A stretch of 64,000 bases of DNA from contig CAWFHK010000001.1 of NCBI GenBank assembly GCA_963815655.1, positions 2,728,001 to 2,792,000 on the forward strand, in the 5' to 3' direction. The translations under genes were made by a program, and so were the position numbers. Shown one piece after another: positions 42,659-52,247 of this stretch. The stretch comes from JAWOLE01 sp963815655. Lineage in GTDB: Bacteria > Acidobacteriota > Thermoanaerobaculia > UBA5066 > Gp7-AA6. Position 1 is the first letter of the stretch. Every line of letters starts with the position of its first letter. Below the pieces are notes generated by a model. The model had not been told where the DNA came from and searched no databases. It saw only the letters and a list, made by a program, of their open reading frames with translations.

Positions 42659-43219
42659 ATGACGAGAGCACGAATGATGACTGCCGGCCTGCTGCTGGCG
42701 GCCGGCCTCGCCTCCGCCCAGACATCCAGACGCCGGGAAGCTCCTCCGCCCGCCGACGCCGCGTCGGTCGATTCGATCGTCGCCGCCCTGTACGCTTCGG
42801 TCAGCCATCCTCCCGACGCGGCTCCCGACTTCGAGCGGATGCGCGCGATCTTCCTCTACGTCGGCATGCTCGTCCCTCCCGTCCGCGCCGGCCAGGAGAT
42901 CACCGGAAGCGACGTGGACGGATTCTCCAGCCGCTACGAAAAGAAGGCGGCGGCGCGCAAGGAGAAGGGGGAAGCGGGCCAGGGCTTCTTCGAGCGCGAG
43001 ATCGCCCGGAAGGTGGACTGCTTCGCCAACGTGTGCCAGGTCTTTTCAACCTACGAATCCCGGCACACCTCGTCGGACGCGAAGCCCTTCGAGCGCGGAA
43101 TCAACTCCATCCAGCTCGTCAACGACGGCAAGCGCTGGTGGATCGCCTCCGTCGCCTGGGACGCCGAAAAGCCCGACAAGCCGATCCCGGCGCAGTATCT
43201 TCCTTCGGTCAAGCCTTGA
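42659..43219 (+). CDS. exported NTF2-like protein, paralogue of the 1190-1768 protein
   Basis: A 186-residue protein; ATG 42659 follows AAGGAG and gives a signal peptide (MMTAGLLLAAGLASAQ). DSIVAALYASVSHPPDAAPD begins the fold. GQGFFEREIARKVDCF, VCQVFSTYESRH, FERGINSIQLVNDGKRWWIA and DKPIPAQYLP align with the 1190 protein. It has two Cys (DCFANVC) not in the paralogue. Function unknown. Confidence 0.78.
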   Translation: MTRARMMTAGLLLAAGLASAQTSRRREAPPPADAASVDSIVAALYASVSHPPDAAPDFERMRAIFLYVGMLVPPVRAGQEITGSDVDGFSSRYEKKAAARKEKGEAGQGFFEREIARKVDCFANVCQVFSTYESRHTSSDAKPFERGINSIQLVNDGKRWWIASVAWDAEKPDKPIPAQYLPSVKP

Positions 43220-43224
43220 GAGAG

Positions 43225-43350
43225 TGCCCGGGTAGCCCTGTCATCCCGAGGAGCGCGGCGACGAGGGATCTGCCTCCGCCAAACGGGGGGCGAGAGCAGA
43301 TCCTTCGCTTCGCTCGGGATGACAGGGAAGCGCGACGGGATGACAGGGGG
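43225..43350. repeat. dispersed TGTCATCC element, inverted pair
   Basis: CCTGTCATCCCGAGGAGCGC at ~43238 faces CGCTCGGGATGACAGG at ~43310-43326, with GGATCTGCC and GCAGATCC between them. This makes a long imperfect hairpin just after the NTF2-like gene; it may serve as a terminator for the converging transcripts. Confidence 0.8.
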
Positions 43351-43474
43351 AGCGAGGTTCCCTCGCCCCGACCGCAGCGACGAATCCAAGAGATCACCTC
43401 GCTGCGACCGGCGCTCGCGGCGCGAGGAGTCTCCGCGAAGTAACCGAGCGGAGGAGCCTCGCGCCGCGGGAGCG

Positions 43475-43580
43475 AAGCGATAGCGCGGGAAAAGGCGGGC
43501 GATCGAAGGCCGCATCCGGCCGAGCCGCCCGCCGGTGCGCCCAACGGGCGCATTTCCCGCGCTATCGCGGAGCGACGGAG
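43475..43580. repeat. inverted repeat GCGATAGCGCGGGAAA / TTTCCCGCGCTATCGC
   Basis: The two arms lie at ~43478-43494 and ~43550-43565, separated by ~56 bases, followed by a repeat of CGGAGCGACGG-TATCGC. No gene here. Confidence 0.75.
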
Positions 43581-44180
43581 CTATCGCGGAGCGACGGCAC
43601 ACGGCGCGCCGGCCGCGATCCAGGTCTTGAATTTCGCGACGAACTCCTCGTGCGGGACGGAGACGGGTGCGCGCCCGACTCCGGGGTTCCACCCCCAGAG
43701 CACGAGCTTGTCGCTCGTGACGTGGCGCAGGAGGGCCTCGAGGCTCATGCCGTGGTTCTCTTCCCTGTCCTTCAGGCGCCGGCAGAGCTCGCCGCTCGAG
43801 AGATGGATGAAGACCATCTTTCGCTCCGGCCGAGGCAGCCGCCAGCCCGGCGCGCCCGGCGGCATGTGCTCCCCGTAGCTCGCCGGAGGATTCGCGAGGC
43901 CATGACACGTCGAGCAGGAAAGGCCGGGTGCTCCCTGTCCCGCCGGTCCCCGCACGACGTTCTGACCGTGGACGAGACCGGCGTCGAATTGGAGAGGCTC
44001 GTCTCCGGGAACGTGGCAGTTCTGGCAGCGCGGGTGCTGCAGCACGGCGCGCACGGTCTCGAAAGCGGCCAGTCCTTCGTTCTTCGACACCGGCGCCGCG
44101 GCGGGGGCCGCAGCCGAGAAGAGGGCCGCTCCGCCCGAGAAGATCAGGATCGCCGAGACCGCGGAAGTGAAGCTCTTCAT
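43581..44180 (-). CDS. periplasmic c-type cytochrome-like protein
   Basis: A 199-residue protein with a signal peptide (VSAILIFSGGAALFSAAAPA). Two haem-binding motifs are present: CQNCH near residue 52 and CSTCH near residue 88. Met residues that could be axial ligands lie after each (EHMPPGAP, NHGMS). It reads in the same direction as the adjacent molybdenum-enzyme operon, 12 bases downstream of the large-subunit gene, so it is the probable electron acceptor of that enzyme. Confidence 0.82.
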   Translation of the reverse strand: MKSFTSAVSAILIFSGGAALFSAAAPAAAPVSKNEGLAAFETVRAVLQHPRCQNCHVPGDEPLQFDAGLVHGQNVVRGPAGQGAPGLSCSTCHGLANPPASYGEHMPPGAPGWRLPRPERKMVFIHLSSGELCRRLKDREENHGMSLEALLRHVTSDKLVLWGWNPGVGRAPVSVPHEEFVAKFKTWIAAGAPCAVAPR

Positions 44181-44192
44181 CGGATCGCCTCC

Positions 44193-46349
44193 TCAGGCCA
44201 GCCGCAACGGCAGCCGCCGCAGCCGCTTTCCCGTCGCGGCAAAGAGGGCGTTGGCGACGGCCGGGGCGATGGGCGGAACGCCCGGCTCCCCGACGCCGCC
44301 CGGTTTCTCCGAGCTCGGCACGATGTGCACTTCGACGCTCGGCATCTCCTTGAGCCGAAGCAGCGGATAGTCGTGGAAGTTCGACTGCTGCACGCGCCCC
44401 TCCTTGAACGTCAGCTCGCCGTACAGCGCGGCGGTCAGGCCGAAGACCACGGCGCCCTGGATCTGCGCTTCCACGCCCGCCGGGTTCGCGCAGACGCCGC
44501 AGTCCACCGCGCACACGACGCGGTGCACGCGCACGCGGCCGTCCACGACCGACACCTCCGCGACCTCGGCCACGTAGCTCTCGAAGGACTCGTGCACGGC
44601 GAGACCGCGAAAGCGCCCCTCCGGCGGGGTCTGCCCCCAGCCCGCCTTCTCCGCGGCGAGGTTCAGCACTCCCAGGTGCCGCGGATGGTCCTTCAGGAGC
44701 TTGCGGCGGTAATCCAGCGGATCCTGCTTCGCCTCGTGGGCGAGCGCGTCCACGAACGTCTCCATGACGAAGGCCGTGTGCGTGTGTCCCACCGAGCGCC
44801 ACCAGAGGACCGGGATGACGGTCCTCGGCGAGTGGAGGTCCACGAGATGGTTCGGCGTGCCTTTGACGTACGGCGAGTCGGCCGCCCCCTCGACGGAGGT
44901 CTGGTCCACGCCGTCCTTGACCAGCATCCCCTCGAACGGCGTCCCCGCCACGATCGACTGGCCGACGATCGTCTGCCGCCACGAGGCGGGCAGGCCGCCG
45001 CCGTCGAGTCCCACGCGAACGCGGTGCAGCCACATCGGACGGTAGTAGCCCCCCCGCATGTCGTCTTCACGGGTCCAGACGGTCCGGATCGGGGCGCCGC
45101 CGCCCGCGGCCTTCGCCACGTGCACCGCCTCCGACACGACGTCGCTCACGGGAGTCGCGCGGCGGCCGAACCCGCCGCCGAGAAACGTCGTGTGCACCTT
45201 CACCTGCTCCGGCTTGAGGCCCAGGATCTCCGCCGCGCTCTTCTGGTCCATCGTCTGGAACTGCGTGCCGGCCCAGATCTCGCAGCCGTCCGCAGCGATC
45301 CGGACGGTGCAGTTCATCGGCTCCATCGTCGCGTGGGCGAGGTAGGGCACCTCGTACTCCGCCTCGACTGTCTTCGCCGCCGACTTCATCGCCGCCTCGG
45401 CGTCCCCCGCGGCCGCCGCCTTCGCGCCCGGCGTCGCGGCCATCGCCCGGAAGTCCTCTCGCATGCGGTCGGTATCGAGCGTCGCTCCCGGCCCCAGATC
45501 CCACTCGATCGCGAGCGCGTCGCGCCCGAGCTTTGCCGCCCAGAAATGCTCGGCGATCACAGCGACGCCCGAGGGGACCTCCACAACGGCCTTGACGCCC
45601 GGGACCGCCTTCGCCTTTTGCGAATCGAGGCTCCGGACCTTGCCGCCGAAGACGGGAGAGCGGGCGACGACCGCCGTCAGCATCCCGGGGAGCCGCATGT
45701 CCATGCCGAACTGCGCCCGGCCGGTGACCTTCTCGGGAGAGTCGAGGCGTTTGGTCGGCTTGCCCAGGATCTTCCAGTCCTTCGAGTCCTTGAGCTTCAC
45801 CTGCGCGGGCGGCTTCCGTTTCTGCGCCTCCTCCGCGAGCGCCCCGAAGGAGAGGCTCTGGCTCCCATGAAAGACATGGCCCTTCTCGGCGCGGCAGGCG
45901 GACGGATCGACCTTCCAGCGCTCGGCCGCCGCCGCGATCAGCATCTCGCGCGCCATCGCGCCGACCTGCCGGTAGCGGTCGAACTCCGACCAGGTCGTCG
46001 TCGAGCCGCCGGTCATCTGCATCCCGTAGGCGGTGTGCGCGTAGGCCGGCGCGGCCGGCGCGTTCTCGACGCGCACCTCCGACCAGTCGCATCCAAGCTC
46101 TTCCGCGACGAGCATCGGCAGCGTGGTCCAGATCCCCTGCCCCATCTCGGAATGCGCCAGGAGGACCGTGACGCTCCCGTCCGTGCCGATCCGGAGGAAG
46201 GCGTTGGGGTCGGGAAGGGGCTTCGCCGCCGGCCCCTGCAAGGCCAGGAGTCCCTTCCGCGGCGCGACGGTGAAGGCGATGACGAGGCCCGCGGAGGTCT
46301 TCAGGAAGTGCCGGCGATCCACGCCGGGCCGACGCCCTCGCGCGCTCAT
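44193..46349 (-). CDS. isoquinoline-1-oxidoreductase-type molybdopterin large subunit
   Basis: A 718-residue protein whose ATG (46349) overlaps the small-subunit stop. A twin-arginine leader (VDRRHFLKTSAGLVIAFTVA) precedes the Mo-cofactor domains: LAHSEMGQGIWTTLPMLVAE, TAYGMQMTGGSTTTWSEFDR, YLAHATMEPMNCTVRI, GTQFQTMDQKSAAEIL, TTFLGGGFGRRATPVSD, WTREDDMRGGYYRPMW, CAVDCGVCANPAGVEAQIQG and GVGEPGVPPIAPAVANALF with the catalytic Glu. Single-chain periplasmic enzymes of this branch oxidise N-heterocycles or aldehydes, passing electrons to c-type cytochromes. Confidence 0.92.
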   Translation of the reverse strand: MSARGRRPGVDRRHFLKTSAGLVIAFTVAPRKGLLALQGPAAKPLPDPNAFLRIGTDGSVTVLLAHSEMGQGIWTTLPMLVAEELGCDWSEVRVENAPAAPAYAHTAYGMQMTGGSTTTWSEFDRYRQVGAMAREMLIAAAAERWKVDPSACRAEKGHVFHGSQSLSFGALAEEAQKRKPPAQVKLKDSKDWKILGKPTKRLDSPEKVTGRAQFGMDMRLPGMLTAVVARSPVFGGKVRSLDSQKAKAVPGVKAVVEVPSGVAVIAEHFWAAKLGRDALAIEWDLGPGATLDTDRMREDFRAMAATPGAKAAAAGDAEAAMKSAAKTVEAEYEVPYLAHATMEPMNCTVRIAADGCEIWAGTQFQTMDQKSAAEILGLKPEQVKVHTTFLGGGFGRRATPVSDVVSEAVHVAKAAGGGAPIRTVWTREDDMRGGYYRPMWLHRVRVGLDGGGLPASWRQTIVGQSIVAGTPFEGMLVKDGVDQTSVEGAADSPYVKGTPNHLVDLHSPRTVIPVLWWRSVGHTHTAFVMETFVDALAHEAKQDPLDYRRKLLKDHPRHLGVLNLAAEKAGWGQTPPEGRFRGLAVHESFESYVAEVAEVSVVDGRVRVHRVVCAVDCGVCANPAGVEAQIQGAVVFGLTAALYGELTFKEGRVQQSNFHDYPLLRLKEMPSVEVHIVPSSEKPGGVGEPGVPPIAPAVANALFAATGKRLRRLPLRLA

Positions 46350-46807
46350 GCCTTCCTCCCGGCCAGCGCGGCGGCCCGATGGACCGCCGCGCGGATGCGC
46401 TGGTACGTTCCGCACCGGCAGAGATTCGCCGAAAGCGCGGCATCGATTTCGGCGTCGCTCGGATTCGGCCTCACCGACAGCAAGCCGGCCGCCGCCATGA
46501 TCTGCCCCGGCTGGCAGTAGCCGCACTGGACGACGTCCTCCTCGATCCAGGCCCGCTGGACCGCGTGCAGCGCGCCCGCCGAGAGGCCCTCGATCGTGGT
46601 GACCGCGCGGCCGTTCACCGCCGCGGCGGGAAGCACGCACGAACGCACCGGCCTCCCGTCCAGGTGCACCGTGCAGGCGCCGCACTGCGCCATGCCGCAT
46701 CCGAACTTGGTGCCGGTCAGGCCGAGCAGGTCCCGGAGCACCCAGAGGAGCGGCATGTCCTCCGGCGCCGTGACCTCCTGATCGCGGCCGTTGACGTTGA
46801 GCTTCAT
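46346..46807 (-). CDS. [2Fe-2S] small subunit of the molybdenum hydroxylase (IorA-like)
   Basis: A 153-residue protein with both iron-sulfur domains intact: FGCGMAQCGACTVHLDGRPV plus RSC, and VQCGYCQPGQIMAAAGLLS plus NLCRCGT. Length and order match IorA and other xanthine-dehydrogenase small subunits. Its TGA overlaps the large-subunit ATG. Unlike the paralogous gene at 33016-33487 it has no frameshift. Confidence 0.93.
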   Translation of the reverse strand: MKLNVNGRDQEVTAPEDMPLLWVLRDLLGLTGTKFGCGMAQCGACTVHLDGRPVRSCVLPAAAVNGRAVTTIEGLSAGALHAVQRAWIEEDVVQCGYCQPGQIMAAAGLLSVRPNPSDAEIDAALSANLCRCGTYQRIRAAVHRAAALAGRKA

Positions 46808-47021
46808 TGCCCCCTCCGTTCCACCTTCAGCGCGTCACAAGCGACGAGAGTATCCCGACTCTTCGCGTGGTGAAATCCCCGCGAGGCTCCCGGCAAGAAG
46901 TATGCCGGATGGGACATGAGCCGCCTTCATGGCATCGGCCGTGCTTATCTTGTCCGGATGTCAGTATCTTGGGGCCGCCGACACCGACGATTCACCGACT
47001 GAGAGACGAAAGGATCGGAAA

Positions 47022-47657
47022 ATGACGAAAAAACAGACTCTGACCCGCCTCCTGACGGCCATCGCGGTGATGGCCACCTTCGCCTGCGCCACGACGACGT
47101 TTCAGTCCACATGGAGAGCCCCGGAAGCCCGGCCGCTGCGCCTGACCGGCAAGAAAGTCGTGGGCGTCTTCGTGAGCAGGAACCAGACGCTCCGGCGCCG
47201 GGCCGAGGACGCCATGGCGCGGGAGATCAGCGCGCGGGGGGCGCAGGGGGTCCCGGCCTACACGATCCTGACCGACGAGGAGGTCAAGGACCGCGAGGCG
47301 GCCAAGGCGAAACTCAAGGAGCTCGGCTTCTCCGGCGCCGTCGTCATGCGGGTGGTCGGGAAAGAAACCCAGTACTCCGTCCAGCCGGCGTACTGGGGAC
47401 GCCCCCACTACCATCGCTTCTGGGGGGACGGCTACTGGGGGTGGGGATGGAGGACGGTCGGGGAGCCCGGCTATCTCGTCGCCGACAAGATCGTCTCCGT
47501 CGAGACCCTCGTGTACTCGCTCGAGCAGGACCTGCTCGTCTGGGCCGGCGTGAGCAAGACGGTCGATCCGACCCAGATCGATCCTTTCATCGCGGAACTG
47601 GCGGCGGCGGTCTCGAAGCAGATGGCCAGGGACGGGCTCCTCACGCAGGGCGGCTGA
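47022..47657 (+). CDS. putative lipoprotein of unknown function
   Basis: A 211-residue protein from ATG 47022; a longer frame from 46929 lacks a good site. Leader LLTAIAVMATFACATT has a lipobox-like Cys. The mature part starts TWRAPEARPLRLTGKKVVGV, then RRRAEDAMAREISARGAQGV, YTILTDEEVKD, LGFSGAVVMRVVGKETQYS, a Tyr/Trp/Gly-rich stretch (YWGRPHYHRFWGDGYWGW) and SVETLVYSLEQDLLVWAGVS. The first part recalls DUF4136-like lipoproteins. No enzymatic motif. Confidence 0.7.
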   Translation: MTKKQTLTRLLTAIAVMATFACATTTFQSTWRAPEARPLRLTGKKVVGVFVSRNQTLRRRAEDAMAREISARGAQGVPAYTILTDEEVKDREAAKAKLKELGFSGAVVMRVVGKETQYSVQPAYWGRPHYHRFWGDGYWGWGWRTVGEPGYLVADKIVSVETLVYSLEQDLLVWAGVSKTVDPTQIDPFIAELAAAVSKQMARDGLLTQGG

Positions 47658-47833
47658 CGCTCGGACTCCTCGGGGACTGGCCGGACCTTGACAGCCTTCG
47701 TGAGAAGGAAGTCATAATCGGGCTACCAGAGTCTCGGCGTTGGGGCCACGGCGGGAACCCCACCGCGCGATCGGAGACCAGAAACGTCCCGGCGCACGCC
47801 CCGATGAAGAGAGATTGGTCAGATTCGAGTCCG

Positions 47834-48520
47834 ATGAAGGGATGGTTCGTCGCCGCGTTCCTGGCGGGCCGCTTGCTGCCGGCGCCCGACTTGCAGCAGT
47901 ACCTCCGGCTCGAACGGACGCAGCTCGATCTGCGCGGCTCGCTCGTCAAGGACGCGGACCTCGCGCAGATCGAGGATCCGACTTTCCCCCGAGTCACCAT
48001 CGTCCTGCTGTCCCGGACCGAGATCGGTGACGACGGTCTCCTCCACTTGCGCGCTCTGCCGCTCGAGGAGCTGGACCTCCAGGGGACAAAGATCACCGGC
48101 GCGGGGCTGAAGGCGCTGCGAGGCCTGCCGCTGCGCCGCCTCACCCTGACCGGCACCGCGATCGGCGACCGGGGACTCGCCGCGCTGCGCGGTTTGCCGC
48201 TGGAGTTCCTGCTCGCTTCGGACACCGACATCACGGATGCCGGGCTGGAAAACCTGGGCGGACTGCCGCTCCGGCGCCTGGATCTCTCCCACACCGGGAT
48301 CGGCGACGGCGGGCTCTCCCGCCTGGCGGGATTGACACGGCTCGAGTACCTGGATCTGTCGTTCACCCGCGTCGGAGATCGTGGCCTGCCGGATCTCGAC
48401 GACCTGAAGAACCTGGCGGAGATCCATCTGGCGGGGACGACCGTAACGGTCGGCGGCGTGGAGCATCTGCGCCGTCTTCATCCCGGCATCCGAGTCCATC
48501 GAGAGACGCCGTCCCGTTAG
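47834..48520 (+). CDS. leucine-rich-repeat protein
   Basis: A 228-residue protein; ATG 47834 gives a plausible leader (KGWFVAAFLAGRLLPAP), an ATG ten codons earlier is also possible. From residue ~55 there are seven or so LRRs of ~23 residues of the RNI/bacterial type: LEELDLQGTKITGAGLKALR, LRRLTLTGTAIGDRGLAALR, LRRLDLSHTGIGDGGLSRLA, LEYLDLSFTRVGDRGLPDLD. These form a short solenoid for protein binding. Its stop ends directly before the protease gene, so they may be coupled. Confidence 0.85.
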   Translation: MKGWFVAAFLAGRLLPAPDLQQYLRLERTQLDLRGSLVKDADLAQIEDPTFPRVTIVLLSRTEIGDDGLLHLRALPLEELDLQGTKITGAGLKALRGLPLRRLTLTGTAIGDRGLAALRGLPLEFLLASDTDITDAGLENLGGLPLRRLDLSHTGIGDGGLSRLAGLTRLEYLDLSFTRVGDRGLPDLDDLKNLAEIHLAGTTVTVGGVEHLRRLHPGIRVHRETPSR

Positions 48521-48552
48521 TGAATGCAGGTGGAAGGCGAAAGGAGGAGCCC

Positions 48553-51500
48553 ATGGATACCCGAGGAGCCCCGAGGCGTGTCACAGGAATCATCATCTGT
48601 CTTCTGACCATCGCCGCTTCGGCGGCGGCGGCCGCCGCCGCACCGGATACCGAACGGAGGCGGTCAGGCGACGGCGTCTGGAAGACGTCCGAGGCCGAGG
48701 CCCGGTTGGCCGTCCGGCCGCAATACGGACGACGCCTGCCCGACGCGTACCGCGTGGTGAGCGTCGAGCCGGGCGAGCTCAAGACCGCGCTCGCGAAGGC
48801 CCCGCTCGAGGCGATGATGTCGCTGGGCCCGCAGACGATCGAGACGTACGCGCAAGCGCGGCCCACGATCTCCCTGCCGATGCCCGACGGCTCGTTCGCC
48901 GCGGTGGCCATCGAAGAGTCGCCGATTCTTTCTCCCGAGCTCCAGGCCCGGTACCCCGGCATCCGGACGTATCGCGGCCAGGGGGTCGATGACCGCACGA
49001 TGACCGCGCGTCTCGATCAGACCCCGGCGGGGTTTCACGCCCAACTGATCAGCGAGCGCGGGACGGTCTACATCGACCCGGTCGAGGGTGCCTCCCCCGG
49101 CCTGTACATTACCTACTGGAGGAAGGACCTGCGGGGCGCGCCGTTCCGCTGCCTGTTCGACCCGACCAGGGACGGACAGTCCGCGCCGGGAACCCCCGGC
49201 GCGACTCCGGCCGCGCCCCCTGTCCTCCCTCTCGGGGCGCTGGCTCCCTCGGGGACGCAGCTCCGGACCTATCGGCTCGCCGTCTCCGCCACCGGGGAGT
49301 ACGGCGCGTTCTTCGGCGGGGTCGCCGGGGCGGCGGCCCAGATCGCGACCACCATGAACAGGGTGACCGGAATCTACGAGCGGGACCTGGCCATCCGGTT
49401 CAATCTCGTCGCCACGCGCATCTACACCGACAAGGACACGGACCCGTTCACGGGAGACGACGTGGACGTGATGCGCGGCGAGAACCAGACGGAGCTCGAC
49501 ACGAACGTGGGCGATGCGAACTACGACATCGGCCACATCGTCAGCCAGGGCGGCAGCGGAGGCATCGCCAGTCTCGCCGTCGCCTGCACTTCCGGGAGCA
49601 AGGCGCGCGGCGCCACATCCCTCGGCAACCCGTCCGGAGACGGCTTCGACGTGGACTTCGTCGCTCACGAGATGGGACACCAGATGGGCGGCGACCACAC
49701 CTTCGACGGAACGTCGGATCCGAACTGCGGCGGCAACAGGGTCGGCAGCTCCGCCTACGAGCCTGGCAGCGGGACGACGATCATGGCCTACGCGGGCGTC
49801 TGCGGCGCGGAGAACATCCAGGCGCACAGCGATCCGTTCTTCCACACGCGCAGCTTCGACCAGATCACCGCGTACCGCGACGGCGGCGGCGCTTGCGGGA
49901 GTGTCAACCCGACCGGCAACAGCGTCCCGGTCCCGGTCGCGGGTCCGGACTACACCATCCCGCAAGGAACGCCGTTCACCCTGACCGGAAGCGCGACCGA
50001 TGCCGACAGCGATTCCTTGACCTATGACTGGGAGCAGTTCGACCTCGGCCCCGGCATCGGCCAGCCGTCTCCAACCTATACGGGGCCGCTCTTCCGGGCG
50101 TACGGGGCGACGGCGAGCCCCTCGCGCACGATCCCCCCCCTGGCGTCCCTCCTGAGCGGGACCCCGACGCCCTGGGAAGTCCTCCCGGGAATCAACCGCG
50201 ACCTGAACTTCCGCATGACGGTGCGCGACAACCGGTTGAACGGCGGCGGCTCCGACTACGACTCGATGGTGGTCCACGTCTCCGGCGCGCCGTTTTCCAT
50301 CACCTCGACGGGGCCGTTCGAATGCGGAATGCCGTCGGTGCTGAACTGGGTCGTCGGCGGCGGCGCGGCCGATCCCAACGTCCAGGCGCTCCTCTCCACG
50401 GACAACGGCGCGAGCTTTCCGATCACGCTCCTCGCCAGCACGCCCAATGACGGATCGGAGGGATTCACCGTTCCAACGACGCTGACCACTCAGGGATGGA
50501 TCAAGCTCTCGCCGATTGGCAACATCTATTTCGCACTCAAGGGGCCGCTTTCGATCGTCGACACGACCCAACCCACGATCACGTGTCCGCCCGACCAGAA
50601 GTTCGTCGTGCCGGCAACCCCGGGCGGAGCGATCATCAACTACCCGAGCCCGACGACTTCCGACGTCTGCGATCCCAGTCCGATGGTGATGTGCACTCCC
50701 GCCTCCGGCTCCCTCTTTCCGCTGGGGGACACGCTGGTGACCTGCACGGCCACGGACGCCAGCGGCAACCACGCGAGCTGCAGTTTCACGGTCACGGTGG
50801 TCGGCTGCCCGATCTGCGACGGCACGACGGTCATCGTCGACCAGACCGTGACGGTGGATTTCAACACGGCGGTGCCGACCTGCCTGGGCGACCCGGATCT
50901 CTGTGCCCTCTTCAGCTACGACACGAGCGGGCCGACGCCCGATACCTGGAAGGCGATCTTCGACCTCGGAGCGCAGCGGCTCCTCGTCCAGAGCGGCGCG
51001 ACGATCACGACCGTCCCCGTGCCGGCGATCGGCAACAACCGCAGCGCTCCCGGGATCGAGTTTCTCTCCACGTGCTCGGCGGAGATCGAGCCCGGCGGCG
51101 CGATCGTCGTCACCTCGATCAACCAGCCCGCCGGCGCGATCGTGATCCAGATGCACGGCGATGTCGTGAACAACGGGACGATCCTCAACCAGGTGACCGG
51201 GACCAACGGCACGCCGGGCGCGATCGATATCGAGACCCTTTGCGGGAACGTCAACACGGGCCCGGCTTCGCTGATCCAGACGATCGGCCAGGACCACGGC
51301 GGCAGCAACATCACGATCCGAGCCTGCGAGCAGGGTCAGACTCCGTCCGGCCCGGCGCCGGTCGGCGGCAACATCCTGATCACGGGCCTGGTGGACGCGA
51401 GCTACAAGGCCGCCCCGGCCTCGACGATCGACATCAACGCCCCCTCCATCGTTCCGCCCACGGGCAACGTGACGATCGACGGCAACAACCTGCTCGGGAT

Positions 51501-52146
51501 CGAGGCCGGCACCGGACGGCGCATCACGAGCGGCGTCACGGTGCGCTCGCGGAGAGACCCGGTGGCCGGGTTCATCAACATCCAGTCGGGGAATGACCTG
51601 ACAGTCCTCGGAAACCGGATCCTGACGACCAATCCCGCGCAGCAGAATTTCGGGGCCGTCGCGATCAAGCCCGGAGGCACCAATGGCACGAGCGGCGACG
51701 GAGCGCTGGTCGGCGTCTCGCTCGCCGGCCGGATCGTCGCATCCGACCGGGCATTCGACTTCGCCAACCGGTTCAACGCCTTCAACGACATCACCCTCTT
51801 CTCCAGGGGGAACATCGAATTGAGCGTGACGGGGAGCGTCAACGCCGGCGCGGCCGACAACACGAAGGCCGTCGTCAGCACCCAGGGGGGAAGCGCCGGC
51901 CGGGGCGGGACCAACACTCTTCGCTCGTTCTCCGGCGCGATCAACATCGGCGCGAAAACGCAGGTGCTGGCGAACTTCACCGGAACTCCCGGCGTGAATG
52001 GGATCAACCTGCTGACAGCCTGCAGCGCGGTGAATAACAGCGGGACGGTGAACCCGGCGGATCTCAACCCCGGCGACGACGCCGGAGTCTGCGCCCCGCC
52101 CGCCCCGTCCGCCATCCTGCCGCTCTGTCCGGTCCTGGATCCCTGA
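48553..52146 (+). CDS. large secreted metzincin metalloprotease with HYR domain and C-terminal filament-like region
   Basis: A 1197-residue protein; ATG 48553 follows AGGAGG. Signal peptide (GIIICLLTIAASAAAAAAAP). A ~170-residue propeptide-like region precedes the reprolysin-type catalytic domain (LRTYRLAVSATGEYGAFFGG). The zinc site HEMGHQMGGDH is at ~372-382, with the Met-turn around TTIMAYAGVCG. After the protease come a PKD/cadherin-like part (DYTIPQGTPFTLTGSATDAD), an HYR domain (TITCPPDQKFVVPATPGGAI, GDTLVTCTATDASGNHASCS) and ~400 residues of repetitive beta structure without a sorting motif (IVVTSINQPAGAIVIQMHGD, GNVTIDGNNLLGIEAGTG). Function: extracellular proteolysis; the tail is probably adhesive or structural. 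Confidence 0.87.
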   Translation: MDTRGAPRRVTGIIICLLTIAASAAAAAAAPDTERRRSGDGVWKTSEAEARLAVRPQYGRRLPDAYRVVSVEPGELKTALAKAPLEAMMSLGPQTIETYAQARPTISLPMPDGSFAAVAIEESPILSPELQARYPGIRTYRGQGVDDRTMTARLDQTPAGFHAQLISERGTVYIDPVEGASPGLYITYWRKDLRGAPFRCLFDPTRDGQSAPGTPGATPAAPPVLPLGALAPSGTQLRTYRLAVSATGEYGAFFGGVAGAAAQIATTMNRVTGIYERDLAIRFNLVATRIYTDKDTDPFTGDDVDVMRGENQTELDTNVGDANYDIGHIVSQGGSGGIASLAVACTSGSKARGATSLGNPSGDGFDVDFVAHEMGHQMGGDHTFDGTSDPNCGGNRVGSSAYEPGSGTTIMAYAGVCGAENIQAHSDPFFHTRSFDQITAYRDGGGACGSVNPTGNSVPVPVAGPDYTIPQGTPFTLTGSATDADSDSLTYDWEQFDLGPGIGQPSPTYTGPLFRAYGATASPSRTIPPLASLLSGTPTPWEVLPGINRDLNFRMTVRDNRLNGGGSDYDSMVVHVSGAPFSITSTGPFECGMPSVLNWVVGGGAADPNVQALLSTDNGASFPITLLASTPNDGSEGFTVPTTLTTQGWIKLSPIGNIYFALKGPLSIVDTTQPTITCPPDQKFVVPATPGGAIINYPSPTTSDVCDPSPMVMCTPASGSLFPLGDTLVTCTATDASGNHASCSFTVTVVGCPICDGTTVIVDQTVTVDFNTAVPTCLGDPDLCALFSYDTSGPTPDTWKAIFDLGAQRLLVQSGATITTVPVPAIGNNRSAPGIEFLSTCSAEIEPGGAIVVTSINQPAGAIVIQMHGDVVNNGTILNQVTGTNGTPGAIDIETLCGNVNTGPASLIQTIGQDHGGSNITIRACEQGQTPSGPAPVGGNILITGLVDASYKAAPASTIDINAPSIVPPTGNVTIDGNNLLGIEAGTGRRITSGVTVRSRRDPVAGFINIQSGNDLTVLGNRILTTNPAQQNFGAVAIKPGGTNGTSGDGALVGVSLAGRIVASDRAFDFANRFNAFNDITLFSRGNIELSVTGSVNAGAADNTKAVVSTQGGSAGRGGTNTLRSFSGAINIGAKTQVLANFTGTPGVNGINLLTACSAVNNSGTVNPADLNPGDDAGVCAPPAPSAILPLCPVLDP

Positions 52147-52247
52147 ACGGCGGGCCGTATCTTGCAATGCGAGGCCTGCCGGTGCCGCTGGACCCAACCC
52201 AGCGGCCCCGGCGGGCCGTTGCCTCGCGCGGCGCGCGGATCCGGGGA

